A DNA stretch of 64,000 nt. Source: Mycobacterium sp. Its GTDB lineage: Bacteria > Actinomycetota > Actinomycetes > Mycobacteriales > Mycobacteriaceae. The translations under genes and the position numbers were made by a program. The stretch lies in NCBI RefSeq assembly GCF_004298145.1, contig NZ_SCRH01000048.1, positions 1-64,000 on the forward strand, in the 5' to 3' direction. Positions 24,858-33,675 of the stretch are shown in pieces (within the stretch, counting starts at the first letter, position 1; each line of letters starts with the position of its first letter). Under the pieces are notes generated by a model. It worked only from the letters and a program-made list of their open reading frames with translations, was not told the DNA's origin and ran no database searches.

Positions 24858-25241
24858 ATGGAAACCCCCGAGACCTGGCCCGCGCACCGTAAGGGGAACC
24901 TGGTCCGCCCGTACACCCTGACGTCGGGGCGGACCGACACCAACGTCGAGCTGCCCCTGGAGGCGCCGATCCAGAGCCTGCAGGCCGGCCTGACCCACCG
25001 GTGGCCGCCCAACGATGCGCGCGGCAGAATCATCCGGCTGTGCGGCCAGGGCCCGCCAAGCCCGTCGGTGGCCGAAATCTCGGCGCGCCTGGACCTGCCG
25101 CTCGGCGTCGCGCGCGTCCTGGTCGGGGATCTGGTCCTGTCCGGTTACCTTCGGGTGCATAGAACTTTGTCCGAGCGTTCGACCTCCGATGAGCGCCACG
25201 AACTCATAGGAAGGACCCTGCGTGGCTTACGCGCACTCTGA
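24858..25241 (+). CDS. DUF742 protein of the conservon
   Basis: A 127-residue homologue of Rv3363c. The DUF742 domain is marked by the opening LVRPYTLTSGRT (residues 16-27) and a predicted winged-helix part PSVAEISARLDLPLGVARVLVGDLVLSGYLRVHR (about 69-102). Its biochemical job is unknown; it always sits between roadblock and GTPase genes. It overlaps the next gene by 20 bp. Confidence 0.9.
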   Translation: METPETWPAHRKGNLVRPYTLTSGRTDTNVELPLEAPIQSLQAGLTHRWPPNDARGRIIRLCGQGPPSPSVAEISARLDLPLGVARVLVGDLVLSGYLRVHRTLSERSTSDERHELIGRTLRGLRAL

Positions 25242-25809
25242 AGCGCAGCCCGACTCCGGCGCCCACGCGTCGACGAAGATCGTGATCGCCGGCGGATTCG
25301 GGGCCGGCAAGACCACGTTCGTCGGGGCGGTGTCGGAGATCATGCCACTGCGCACCGAGGCGATGCTCACCGACGCCTCGACCGCCGTCGACGCGCTCGA
25401 GGCCACCCCGGACAAGCGGACCACCACCGTCGCGATGGACTTCGGCCGGATCACGCTGGCCGAAGACCTCGTGCTCTACCTCTTCGGCACCCCGGGGCAG
25501 CGCCGCTTCTGGTTCATGTGGGACGACCTGGTCCGCGGCGCGATCGGTGCGGTGGTGCTGGTCGACTGCCGGCGCCTGCAGGACAGCTTCGCCGCCGTCG
25601 ACTTCTTCGAGCACCGAAACCTGCCGTTCCTGGTCGCGGTCAACGAGTTCGACGGCGCTCCGCGCTACCCGGTTGCCGAAGTGCGCGAAGCGCTGACCTT
25701 GCCCCCGCACATTCCGGTGATCACGGTCGACGCCCGGGATCGCCGGTCGGCGACCGACGCCCTCATCGCGGTCAGCGAATACGCTCTGGCCAGCCTGACG
25801 CCCAATTGA
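25222..25809 (+). CDS. Ras-like small GTPase of the conservon (CvnD type)
   Basis: A 195-residue GTP-binding protein, homologue of Rv3362c. P-loop GGFGAGKTT (residues 24-32), switch II start LFGTPGQRRFWFMW (about 89-102), and the base-specificity motif as NEFD (about 138) instead of NKxD, as usual for this family. MglA-like proteins of this kind act as switches with a roadblock partner. In M. tuberculosis the next gene product MfpA is proposed to interact with gyrase, and the GTPase has been linked to that role. GTG start at 25222, with AAGGA upstream, inside the DUF742 gene. Confidence 0.92.
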   Translation: MAYAHSEAQPDSGAHASTKIVIAGGFGAGKTTFVGAVSEIMPLRTEAMLTDASTAVDALEATPDKRTTTVAMDFGRITLAEDLVLYLFGTPGQRRFWFMWDDLVRGAIGAVVLVDCRRLQDSFAAVDFFEHRNLPFLVAVNEFDGAPRYPVAEVREALTLPPHIPVITVDARDRRSATDALIAVSEYALASLTPN

Positions 25810-26378
25810 CCGAGTTACGCGGCGGGTCGACCGTCACCGCGTGCGACTTCGCAGGCCACGACTTCACCGACGAGGACCTGAGCCGGTTGCAGACCGAGCG
25901 GGCCGTGTTCACCGAATGCAATTTCAGCGGCGCCGACCTGGCCGAGTCGCGACATCGCGGTTCGGCCTTCCGCAACTGCACCTTCCACCGGACGTCGTTG
26001 TGGCACAGCTCTTTTGCCCAATGCTCCATGCTGGGGTCGGTGTTCGTGCAGTGCCGGCTCCGGCCGATCACATTCGACGAGGTGGATTTCACGCTCGCCG
26101 TGCTCGCCGGCATCGACCTTCGGGGCGTCGACTTCAGCGGCTGCCGGCTGCGGGAGACCAGCCTGGTGGAGGCCGACCTGCGCAAGACCGTGCTGCGCGG
26201 CGCGGACCTGCGCGGCGCGCGGACCGTCGGGGCCCGGCTGGACGGCGCCGATCTGCGGGGCGCCGTCATCGACCCCGGGTTGTGGACGACCGCGTCGCTG
26301 ACCGGTGCCCGCGTCGACGTCGATCAGGCCGTGGCCTTCGCGCTGGCGCACGGGTTGCGGCTCGGCGGCGAGGCCTGA
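25806..26378 (+). CDS. mfpA: Pentapeptide-repeat protein MfpA
   Basis: A 190-residue right-handed quadrilateral beta-helix protein that mimics B-form DNA and binds DNA gyrase; it modulates fluoroquinolone susceptibility in mycobacteria. Repeats of the form A(D/N)LxG with central Leu or Phe run from about residue 15 to 165 (CDFAGHDFTDEDLS, CNFSGADLAES, GADLRGARTVGARLDGADLRGA). The only in-frame start is TTG 25806, which overlaps the GTPase stop as TTGA, giving an N terminus of about 7 more residues than H37Rv MfpA (183 aa). Last gene of the conservon; it converges with the ABC exporter gene 4 bp away. Confidence 0.9.
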   Translation: MTELRGGSTVTACDFAGHDFTDEDLSRLQTERAVFTECNFSGADLAESRHRGSAFRNCTFHRTSLWHSSFAQCSMLGSVFVQCRLRPITFDEVDFTLAVLAGIDLRGVDFSGCRLRETSLVEADLRKTVLRGADLRGARTVGARLDGADLRGAVIDPGLWTTASLTGARVDVDQAVAFALAHGLRLGGEA

Positions 26379-26382
26379 TCGC

Positions 26383-28749
26383 TCAGCGCCTGAGCCGGAT
26401 GCGCCAGCGCACCAGCGCGGCGTAGCCGACCGAGAGCACCGCGAGCATGCCCATGTCGAGCAGCCAGGCCGCGGGTGTGTGCTGGAAATGGCTGTCCCGG
26501 GGGCTTTGCGGGCCGGGCGACACCGCCCACAGGTCAACGGTCGACCCCTGCGCGGCGTACCCCCACCGCGACGGCACCAGCCAGGACAGCTGGTCGAGAA
26601 AGATCCGGTCGGTGACCGGCACCATGCCGCCGGAGAGCACCATCTGCATCATCAGGGACACCACCAGCAGCGGCATGACCTGCTCGCCTGTGCGGGCCAG
26701 CGCCGAGAGCAGCAGCCCGAGCATCGCCGCGGCCACGCACGTCGCCGCCACGGCCACGAACAGCTCGACGGTGGCGTCACCGAGCAGCACCGCCGGTCGT
26801 GTCGGCTTTCCCTTGCCCAGCACCACGATGGTGGTGGCGATGGCCGCCTGGACGACGGCGAACGCGCAGAACACCGCGACCTTGGCCAGCAGGTAGGCCG
26901 TGGTCGACAGGCCGACCGCCTGTTCCCGCCGGAAGATCGGCCGCTCCCCGACGAGGTCGCGGATGGTCAGCGCGGTTCCCATGAACGCGGCGGCCATGGT
27001 GAGCAAGCTCAGGATCATCCCGGCCTCGCCCCCCGATTCGCTTGCCGGATCGGCATAGCCGAAACCGGCGCTGCCGGGGACGGTCAGCGACAGTGCACCC
27101 ATGACGAACGGCAGCACCGCCAGGAACACGAAGTAGGCGCGGTCGGCCACGACCAGCCGGACCTGGCGGCGGGCGATCGTGGAGAACTGGCGGCGCTTGC
27201 TGGTCTGCGCCGGCGTGCCCAGCGCGGCCGGCGCCTGGGTCCGCCTCGGCGGTGGCGGTCTGTTCGCCGCTTCCGTTCGGGCCCGGAAGCGGCGATTCGC
27301 CTCGTCCGGGTCGGCGCCCACCTTGGCGAAGATGCGCGCCCAGTTGGTGGTTCCCATGGCCGCGCCGATCTGGCCGGGCGGGCCCAGGAACGCCGTCTTG
27401 CCGCCCGGCGCCATCAGCAGCACCTGGTCGCAGATGTCGAGGTAGGTCAACGAGTGCGTCACCACCAGCACGACGCGGCCGGCGTCGGCGAGTTGCCGCA
27501 GCATGGTCATGACCTGCAGATCCAGCGCCGGGTCCAGGCCCGACGTCGGTTCGTCGAGGATCAGCAGCGACGGCCCGGTGAGCAACTCCAGCGCCACCGA
27601 CGCGCGCTTACGCTGCCCCCCGGACAGCTTGTCGACTCGGGTGTTCGCGTGTTCGGTCAAGCCCAGCTCGTCGAGAACCTGCGCGACGACCTGGGCGCGA
27701 TCGGCCTTGCTGGTGTCCGGCGGCAGGCGCAGCTCGGCGGCGTAGCCGAGCGCCTGGCTGACCGTGAGCTGACGGTGCACGACGTCGTCCTGGGGGACCA
27801 TCCCGATGCGGGTGCGCAGCGGCGCGTACTCGGTGTGGATGTCGTGGCCCTCGAAGGTGACCGAGCCCGAAGTCGGGGTCGCGTACCCGGCGATCAGCCG
27901 CGACAGTGTGGTCTTGCCCGCGCCGGACCCGCCGATCAGCGCGGTCAAGGTACCGGGACGAGCGGTCAGCGAGATCCGTTCCAGCAGGCTCTTGCCACCG
28001 ATGCCGAAGTTGACCTCGCGCACCTCGAGGCCGCCGGCGTGGCTCGCCGCCTCCTGGCGGCGAACCAGCACGCCGCCGCGCAGCACCAGGTCGACGTTCC
28101 CGATCGTGACCACGTCGCCGTCGGACAGCGCCGCCGACCCGACCCTGACGCCGTTGACGAAGGTGCCGTTGCTGCTGTTCGCGTCGCGGATCTCGGCGCC
28201 GGCCGGCGTCGGGATCAAGAAGGCGTGATGGCGGGAGGCCAGCACGTCGTTCACGACGACGTCGTTGTTGAGCGCGCGCCCGATCCACGCGGTCCGCCCG
28301 GGCACCGGCAGGCGACCGGATTCGGGCCCCGGGACCGCGACCCGCGTGGTGGGAAATTCCCCGGTGTCACCGCCGGCCATGCCGGCCGATGGTGGAGGTG
28401 CGGCGCGCTGGGCATCTCCGCGTCGCGACGAGCGTGCCGCTGGCCGGCCCACCTCGAAGGTGATCCGCGGGCCGTCGGGCTTGCCGATGTTGATGGTCTG
28501 GCCGTCGTGGATGTCGACGACCGGCACCCGCTGGCCGTCGAGGTAAACCCCGTTCAGCGTGTTGTTGTCAACCGCCAGCCACCGGCCCCGATCGAAGCGC
28601 AGCAGCACGTGTGCGCGGGCGATCAACGGGTGCGCCACCCGCAAGTCGGCCCGCAGATCGCTGCCGACGACCGCGTCGCGGCCCGCGGCAAAGCTGCCCT
28701 CGGAGCGCTCGGATCGAGCCGTCAGCACGGGCTGGGCAGGTCGGGTCAT
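26383..28749 (-). CDS. FHA-domain ABC exporter, Rv1747-like, second copy
   Basis: A 788-residue ABC half-transporter. Order: FHA-1 (about 25-100), short linker (101-150), FHA-2 (150-225; G157-R158 and S172-R173-H174 intact), ATPase (Walker A GGSGAGKTT 273-281, signature LSGGQ 375-379, Walker B ILDE 397-400), then six hydrophobic segments from about 530 to 780. FHA-1 is degenerate: the phosphothreonine-binding GR and SRAH motifs read GS (S30) and ARAH (A44). In M. tuberculosis Rv1747 both FHA domains dock to phosphorylated PknF and the transporter exports lipo-oligosaccharide-type material. It follows the next gene by 37 bp, probably as one operon. Confidence 0.88.
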   Translation of the reverse strand: MTRPAQPVLTARSERSEGSFAAGRDAVVGSDLRADLRVAHPLIARAHVLLRFDRGRWLAVDNNTLNGVYLDGQRVPVVDIHDGQTINIGKPDGPRITFEVGRPAARSSRRGDAQRAAPPPSAGMAGGDTGEFPTTRVAVPGPESGRLPVPGRTAWIGRALNNDVVVNDVLASRHHAFLIPTPAGAEIRDANSSNGTFVNGVRVGSAALSDGDVVTIGNVDLVLRGGVLVRRQEAASHAGGLEVREVNFGIGGKSLLERISLTARPGTLTALIGGSGAGKTTLSRLIAGYATPTSGSVTFEGHDIHTEYAPLRTRIGMVPQDDVVHRQLTVSQALGYAAELRLPPDTSKADRAQVVAQVLDELGLTEHANTRVDKLSGGQRKRASVALELLTGPSLLILDEPTSGLDPALDLQVMTMLRQLADAGRVVLVVTHSLTYLDICDQVLLMAPGGKTAFLGPPGQIGAAMGTTNWARIFAKVGADPDEANRRFRARTEAANRPPPPRRTQAPAALGTPAQTSKRRQFSTIARRQVRLVVADRAYFVFLAVLPFVMGALSLTVPGSAGFGYADPASESGGEAGMILSLLTMAAAFMGTALTIRDLVGERPIFRREQAVGLSTTAYLLAKVAVFCAFAVVQAAIATTIVVLGKGKPTRPAVLLGDATVELFVAVAATCVAAAMLGLLLSALARTGEQVMPLLVVSLMMQMVLSGGMVPVTDRIFLDQLSWLVPSRWGYAAQGSTVDLWAVSPGPQSPRDSHFQHTPAAWLLDMGMLAVLSVGYAALVRWRIRLRR

Positions 28750-28786
28750 CGCATCCAGGTTTGAGTTCGCGGCTCGCGCTCCGGCC

Positions 28787-31447
28787 TCAGCGTTTCAGCC
28801 GGATGTGCCAGCGGACGAAGCCGGTGTAACCGATCGACAGCAGCATGAGCATGGCCATGTCGAAGATGAAGATGTGTTTGGAGTGCTGCCAAATCGGGTC
28901 GTTGAGCGGGATCTGCTTGACCTTCACCAGCGCCGGGAAGTCGATCGACGACGCCCCCGCGGCGTACCCCCAACGCGCAGGCGTCAGCCACGCCAGCTGT
29001 TCGAGGCCAATCCGCTGGTAGACCGGGATCATCCCGCTGGAGAACACCAGCTGCGACATGATCGACACCACGAGCAGCGGCATGATCTGCTCATTGGACT
29101 GCGCCAACGCCGACAACAGCAGGCCGAGCATCGCCGACGCCACACAGGTGCCCGCCACGGTGACGAACAGCGAGAAGGTGGAGTTGCCGAAGAACGGGGG
29201 ATCTGCCGTCGGCGCCCCCTTGCCCAGCCGCACGATGGTGGTCGCCACCGCGGCCTGGGCGGTCGCGAACACGCAGAACACCGCGATCTTCGCCAGCAGA
29301 TAGGCGGTGGTGGACAGGCCGACGGCCTGCTCTCGCCGGAAGATGGCGCGCTCGCCGATGAGATCCCGGATGGTCAGCGCGGTGCCCATGAAGACGGCAC
29401 CGATGTTCAACAGCACCATGATGTACTGCGGCTGCGTGGGCGCAGGGCCCATCGGGTCGGCCGGCCCGAGGCCGGGATGCGGGCCCTTCACCGTCAGCGA
29501 CAACGCGCCGATGAGGAACGGAAGGATCGCCAGGAAGATCGTGTACCCACGGTCGGACACGACCAGGCGGACCTGGCGGCGGGCGATCGTGGACAGCTGC
29601 CGCCACAGGTCGGCTCGGGGCGGCTCGCCCAGATCCGCGGGACTCTGCGGACTCGGTGGCCGCTGCGATCGCTGGTCGCGCTCCTTGAAGCGCCGGTTGG
29701 CCTCGTCCGGGTCGGCACCCACCTTGGCGAAAATGTCAGCCCAGTTGCGGGTGCCCATGGCGGTCTCGACCTGGTCGGGCGGACCGCAGAACGCGGTCTT
29801 GCCGCCCGGCGCGATCAGCAGGATCTGATCGCACACCTCCAGGTAGGACACCGAGTGGGTCACGACCAGCACCACGCGGCCCGCGTCGGCGAGCTGGCGC
29901 AGCATCAGCATGACCTGACGGTCCAGCGCCGGGTCCAGACCGGACGTCGGCTCGTCGAGGAGCAGCAGCGACGGCTGGGTGAGCAGCTCGAGGGCGACCG
30001 AGGCGCGTTTGCGCTGGCCGCCCGAGAGCTTGTCCACCCGGGTGTCGGCGTGCTGGGTCATGTCGAGTTCCTCGAGCACCTGAGCGACGACGCGGGCCCG
30101 TTCCTCTTTGCTGGTGTCGGGTGGCAGGCGCAGTTCGGCGGCGTAGTTCAGGGCCTGGTTGACCGTGAGCTGGCGGTGGACCACGTCGTCCTGCGGGACC
30201 ATCCCGATCCTGCTGCGCATGGAGGCGTACTCGGTGTGGATGTTGTGGCCCTCGAACGTCACCGTGCCCGACGTGGGGCTGGTGTAGCCGACGATCAGCC
30301 GCGACAGCGTGGTCTTCCCGGCGCCCGAACCGCCGATGATGGCCGTCAGCGTCCCGGGCCGGGCGGTCACCGAGATGTGGTCGAGCAGCTGCTTGCCGTG
30401 GTCGACGGTGTAGCAGACGGAGTTGACCTCCAGCCCGCCGGTCCGCGTGGCCGCCTCGGTGCGCCGGACCAGGCTGTCGCCGGTGAACACCAGGTCGACG
30501 TTTCCGATGGTGACCACGTCGTCCTCGGTCAGCACCGCCGAACCGACCCGGACGCCGTTGACGAAGGTGCCGTTCACGCTGTGCGCGTCGCGGATCTCGG
30601 TGCCCAGCGGCGTCTGGATCAAAAACGCGTGGTGGCGTGAGGCCAGCACGTCCTGGATGACGATGTCGTTGTCGGTGGCCCGGCCGATGGTTTGCGAACC
30701 GGCCGGCTGCCGGATCGCGCCGGACCGCGACGGCAACAGCGCGTGGAACATCTTCGTCGCCAGGTTCGCCACCTCGGGCGGCTTGGCGGAGGCGCGCGCC
30801 GAGTGCGTGTGCGGGATCACCGCAGGGGCCATCGAGCCGCGGGCCGGCATCTGCGGCACCGGCGGGGCGTGGTGCAGCGGGGGCGGCGGCGCGGCGGGCG
30901 GGTAGGCCGGCGGCCGCCCACCACCACCGCCGTACATGGTTTGCCCCGGGGGGCCGGGCCGGTGCGCCGGTGCGGGCTGCGGTCGCCTCGGCGGGGCCGC
31001 CCAGTTGGGTGTGCGCCCGGCCGGGGGTGGCGGGCCGGGCGGAGCGGCGACGGGCGGGGCCGGTTGCGCCGACCACGCCACGGCCGCCATCGGGATACCC
31101 ATCGATTCGGTCTTGGGCGGACGCCCGGCCATCCCCTGGTGACGCCCGACGTCGAACGTCAGCAGCGGCCCGTCCGGGTTTCCGATGTTGAGGGTTTGCC
31201 CGTCGTGGATCTCGACAACCGGCACGCGCCGGCCGTTGACGAAAGTTCCGTTGAGCGAACCGTTGTCGATGGCCAGCCACTTGCCCTGATCGAAACGCAG
31301 CAACAGGTGGGCGCGCGAAATCAGGGGGTGCGTGATGCGCATGTCGGCTCGCAGATCGCGTCCGACGACCACATCGTGGCCCGCCGCGAAGGTATGCTCC
31401 GATCCTTCGTGATGGACGGTTAGCGCTGGCGGGGCTGGTGCTGACAT
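28787..31447 (-). CDS. FHA-domain ABC exporter, Rv1747-like, first copy
   Basis: An 886-residue protein with the same layout as its downstream neighbour: FHA-1 (about 25-100; G29-R30 and S44-R45-A46-H47 intact), a 150-residue Pro/Ala/Gly-rich linker (about 103-252), FHA-2 (GRATDND, SRHH), ATPase (Walker A 372-380, LSGGQ 474-478, Walker B LLLLDE to 499), and a six-helix permease at the C terminus. The long linker, which carries regulatory phosphothreonines in Rv1747, includes KTESMGIP. ATG 31447 is favoured over GTG 31453 because TACAGT stands 7 nt upstream (31460-31455), a leaderless pattern. No PknF-type kinase gene is adjacent. Confidence 0.88.
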   Translation of the reverse strand: MSAPAPPALTVHHEGSEHTFAAGHDVVVGRDLRADMRITHPLISRAHLLLRFDQGKWLAIDNGSLNGTFVNGRRVPVVEIHDGQTLNIGNPDGPLLTFDVGRHQGMAGRPPKTESMGIPMAAVAWSAQPAPPVAAPPGPPPPAGRTPNWAAPPRRPQPAPAHRPGPPGQTMYGGGGGRPPAYPPAAPPPPLHHAPPVPQMPARGSMAPAVIPHTHSARASAKPPEVANLATKMFHALLPSRSGAIRQPAGSQTIGRATDNDIVIQDVLASRHHAFLIQTPLGTEIRDAHSVNGTFVNGVRVGSAVLTEDDVVTIGNVDLVFTGDSLVRRTEAATRTGGLEVNSVCYTVDHGKQLLDHISVTARPGTLTAIIGGSGAGKTTLSRLIVGYTSPTSGTVTFEGHNIHTEYASMRSRIGMVPQDDVVHRQLTVNQALNYAAELRLPPDTSKEERARVVAQVLEELDMTQHADTRVDKLSGGQRKRASVALELLTQPSLLLLDEPTSGLDPALDRQVMLMLRQLADAGRVVLVVTHSVSYLEVCDQILLIAPGGKTAFCGPPDQVETAMGTRNWADIFAKVGADPDEANRRFKERDQRSQRPPSPQSPADLGEPPRADLWRQLSTIARRQVRLVVSDRGYTIFLAILPFLIGALSLTVKGPHPGLGPADPMGPAPTQPQYIMVLLNIGAVFMGTALTIRDLIGERAIFRREQAVGLSTTAYLLAKIAVFCVFATAQAAVATTIVRLGKGAPTADPPFFGNSTFSLFVTVAGTCVASAMLGLLLSALAQSNEQIMPLLVVSIMSQLVFSSGMIPVYQRIGLEQLAWLTPARWGYAAGASSIDFPALVKVKQIPLNDPIWQHSKHIFIFDMAMLMLLSIGYTGFVRWHIRLKR

Positions 31448-31477
31448 CGCCACAACTGTAGCTTGCAGCCCTGTGGA

Positions 31478-32692
31478 TCAGCCTGGAGCGCCGACGGCGT
31501 CGGGTGCGCCCGTGACCACGCAGTGGGTTCGGCTGTAGATCGTGGGCATGCACCGATTGCAGTGCGTGCACGCCGAGTGCACCCGATGCTGGGCGTCGTC
31601 GGCGGCGATCCGGTTGATCAGATCCGGCTCGGCCAGCAACGCCCGGGCCATCGCGACGAACTCGAATCCCTCCGCCATCGCCAGTTCCATCGTCTCCCGG
31701 TTGGTGATGCCGCCGAGCAGGATCAACGGCATTTTCAGCTCGGCGCGGAACAGCTTGGCGTCGCGCAATAGATAGGCCTCGCGGTAGGGGTATTCGCGCA
31801 GGAACTTCTTGCCGGTCATGCGCATGCCCCAGCGCAGCGGCGGCTTGAACGCGCCGGCGAACTCCTTGATAGGCGCGTCGCCGCGAAACAGGTACATCGG
31901 ATTGACCAGTGAGCTGCCCGCGGTCAGTTCGATCGCGTCCAGCCCGCCATCCTCCTCCAGCCACTTGGCGGTGGTCAGCGATTCCTCGGTGCTGATGCCG
32001 CCGCGAACGCCGTCGGCCATGTTCAGCTTGGCGGTCACCGCGATCGGTGTGCCTTCCTTTTCCACCGCACGCCGAACGGCCATCACCATGCCGCGGGCGA
32101 CCTTCGCCCGGTTCTGCAGCGATCCGCCGAACTCGTCGTCGCGGCGATTGATCAGTGGGGACAGGAACGAACTCGCCAGATAGTTGTGGCCCAGATGGAT
32201 TTCGACGGCGTCGAATCCGGCTTCGATGGCCAGCTGCGCGGCGTTGGCGTGCCCGGCGATGACCGCGTCGATGTCCTCGCGGGTTGCCTTCTTGGCGAAC
32301 CGCATTCCGATCGGGTTGAAGAAGCGGACCGGCGCCAGGGCCTTGGCCTTGTTGGACTTGGCGTTGGCCACCGGGCCGGCGTGGCCGATCTGGGCGCTGA
32401 CGGCGGCGCCCTCGGCGTGGATCGCGTTGGTGAGCCGGCGGAACCCGGGCACCGCCTCCGGCCGCATCCAGATCCCGTTGCCCTCGGTGCGGCCGCCGGG
32501 GGAGACGGCGCAGTAGGCGACGGTCGTCATGCCGACCCCGCCGGCCGCCGGCAGCCGGTGGAATTCGATGAGGTCCTCGGTCACCAGCGCGTCCGGCGTG
32601 CGCGCCTCGAACGTGGCGGACTTGATGGTGCGGTTGCGCAGCGTTATCGGACCGAGCTTCGCGGGGCTGAACACGTCCGGAGCACTAGACAT
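31478..32692 (-). CDS. Old-yellow-enzyme-type NADH:flavin oxidoreductase
   Basis: A 404-residue TIM-barrel flavoprotein, homologue of Rv3359. Family features are the opening LFSPxxLGxITLRNRTIKSAT-like segment (FSPAKLGPITLRNRTIKSAT), the paired catalytic HLGHNYLASSFLSPLINRRDDEFGGSLQNRA (about 165-195), and GGITNRETMELAMAEGFEFVAMARALL at the phosphate site. The C terminus has four Cys, CTHCNRCMPTIYSRTHC, which could be a 4Fe-4S site like that of 2,4-dienoyl-CoA reductase, though the reductase C-terminal domains are absent. Substrate unknown. In H37Rv the neighbours are relJK and folD; here 47-bp direct repeats take the toxin-antitoxin position. Confidence 0.85.
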   Translation of the reverse strand: MSSAPDVFSPAKLGPITLRNRTIKSATFEARTPDALVTEDLIEFHRLPAAGGVGMTTVAYCAVSPGGRTEGNGIWMRPEAVPGFRRLTNAIHAEGAAVSAQIGHAGPVANAKSNKAKALAPVRFFNPIGMRFAKKATREDIDAVIAGHANAAQLAIEAGFDAVEIHLGHNYLASSFLSPLINRRDDEFGGSLQNRAKVARGMVMAVRRAVEKEGTPIAVTAKLNMADGVRGGISTEESLTTAKWLEEDGGLDAIELTAGSSLVNPMYLFRGDAPIKEFAGAFKPPLRWGMRMTGKKFLREYPYREAYLLRDAKLFRAELKMPLILLGGITNRETMELAMAEGFEFVAMARALLAEPDLINRIAADDAQHRVHSACTHCNRCMPTIYSRTHCVVTGAPDAVGAPG

Positions 32693-32705
32693 ACCGGGAG
32701 CCTAA

Positions 32706-32807
32706 TGGCGATCGCAAGCGCGGCGAAGCCGGGCGTGGCGGGTCGCCATCATTGGGCACCTGGCGATCGCAAGCGCGGCGAAGCCGGGCGTGGCGGGTCG
32801 CCATCAT
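32706..32807. repeat. Two 47-bp direct repeats upstream of folD
   Basis: Identical 47-bp copies at 32706-32752 and 32761-32807 (55-bp period, 8-bp spacer), starting tggcgatcgcaagcgcggcg. Copy 1 with the base before it has terminal inverted repeats ATGGCGA/TCGCCAT, so each copy can form a hairpin. The wording is of a kind I associate with intergenic repeats in M. avium-complex genomes. They fill the gap between two divergent genes. Confidence 0.9.
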
Positions 32808-32829
32808 CGATATCTGCCAGACTGTCAGC

Positions 32830-33675
32830 GTGGGAGCAATCACGCTGGACGGCAAGGCCACCCGCGACGAGATCTTCGTCGACCTCAAAGAGCGGGTGGC
32901 CGCGTTGACGGCATCGGGACGCACCCCCGGCTTGGGCACCATCCTGGTGGGCGAGGACCCGGGCTCGCAGGCTTACGTGCGGGGCAAGCACGCCGACTGC
33001 GCCAAGGTCGGGATCACCTCGATCCGCCGCGACCTGGCCGCCGACACCAGCACCGCCACGCTCAACGACACCATCGACGAGCTGAACGCCAACCCCGACT
33101 GCACGGGTTACATCGTGCAGTTGCCGCTGCCCAAGCACCTGGATGAGAACGCGGCGCTCGAGCGCGTCGACCCGAACAAGGACGCCGACGGGCTGCACCC
33201 GACGAATTTGGGCCGGCTGGTGCTCAACAACCCGGCCCCGCTGCCGTGTACGCCGCGCGGCATCGTGCACCTGCTGCGCCGCTACGATGTCGAGATCGCC
33301 GGGGCGCACGTGGTCGTGATCGGCCGCGGTGTGACGGTCGGTCGCCCGTTGGGGCTGCTGCTGACCCGCCGTTCCGAGAACGCCACGGTGACGTTGTGTC
33401 ACACCGGAACTCGCGACCTGCCGGCGTTGACCAGGCAGGCCGACATCATCGTCGCCGCCGTCGGGGTCCCACACCTGCTGACCGCCGACATGGTGCGTCC
33501 CGGTGCCGCGGTGCTCGACGTGGGGGTCAGCCGGACGGAAGACGGACTCGTCGGCGACGTGCACCCCGATGTGTGGGATGTGGCCGGCCACGTGTCACCC
33601 AACCCCGGTGGTGTGGGCCCGTTGACCCGCGCGTTCCTGCTGACCAACGTTGTCGAGCTGGCCGAGCGGGAATGA
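32830..33675 (+). CDS. folD: Methylenetetrahydrofolate dehydrogenase/cyclohydrolase
   Basis: Bifunctional one-carbon enzyme converting 5,10-methylene-THF to 10-formyl-THF. The 281-residue protein shows GSQAYVRGKHADCAKVGI with the catalytic Lys (about residues 45-62), YIVQLPLPKHLDE, the PCTPRGIVHLLR segment and NADP-binding GRGVTVGRPLGLLL (about 162-175), closing with PNPGGVGPLTRAFLL. GTG 32830 gives the standard N terminus; the frame stays open upstream but that lies inside the 47-bp repeats. Followed with ATGA overlap by a small membrane-protein gene, as in H37Rv (Rv3356c-Rv3355c). Confidence 0.95.
   Translation: MGAITLDGKATRDEIFVDLKERVAALTASGRTPGLGTILVGEDPGSQAYVRGKHADCAKVGITSIRRDLAADTSTATLNDTIDELNANPDCTGYIVQLPLPKHLDENAALERVDPNKDADGLHPTNLGRLVLNNPAPLPCTPRGIVHLLRRYDVEIAGAHVVVIGRGVTVGRPLGLLLTRRSENATVTLCHTGTRDLPALTRQADIIVAAVGVPHLLTADMVRPGAAVLDVGVSRTEDGLVGDVHPDVWDVAGHVSPNPGGVGPLTRAFLLTNVVELAERE

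Noticed and set aside
26305..28764. 819-codon plus-strand frame opposite the second FHA-ABC gene
   Set aside because: Low-complexity Arg/Gly/His composition typical of antisense frames in G+C-rich DNA; the minus-strand exporter has all ABC and FHA motifs.
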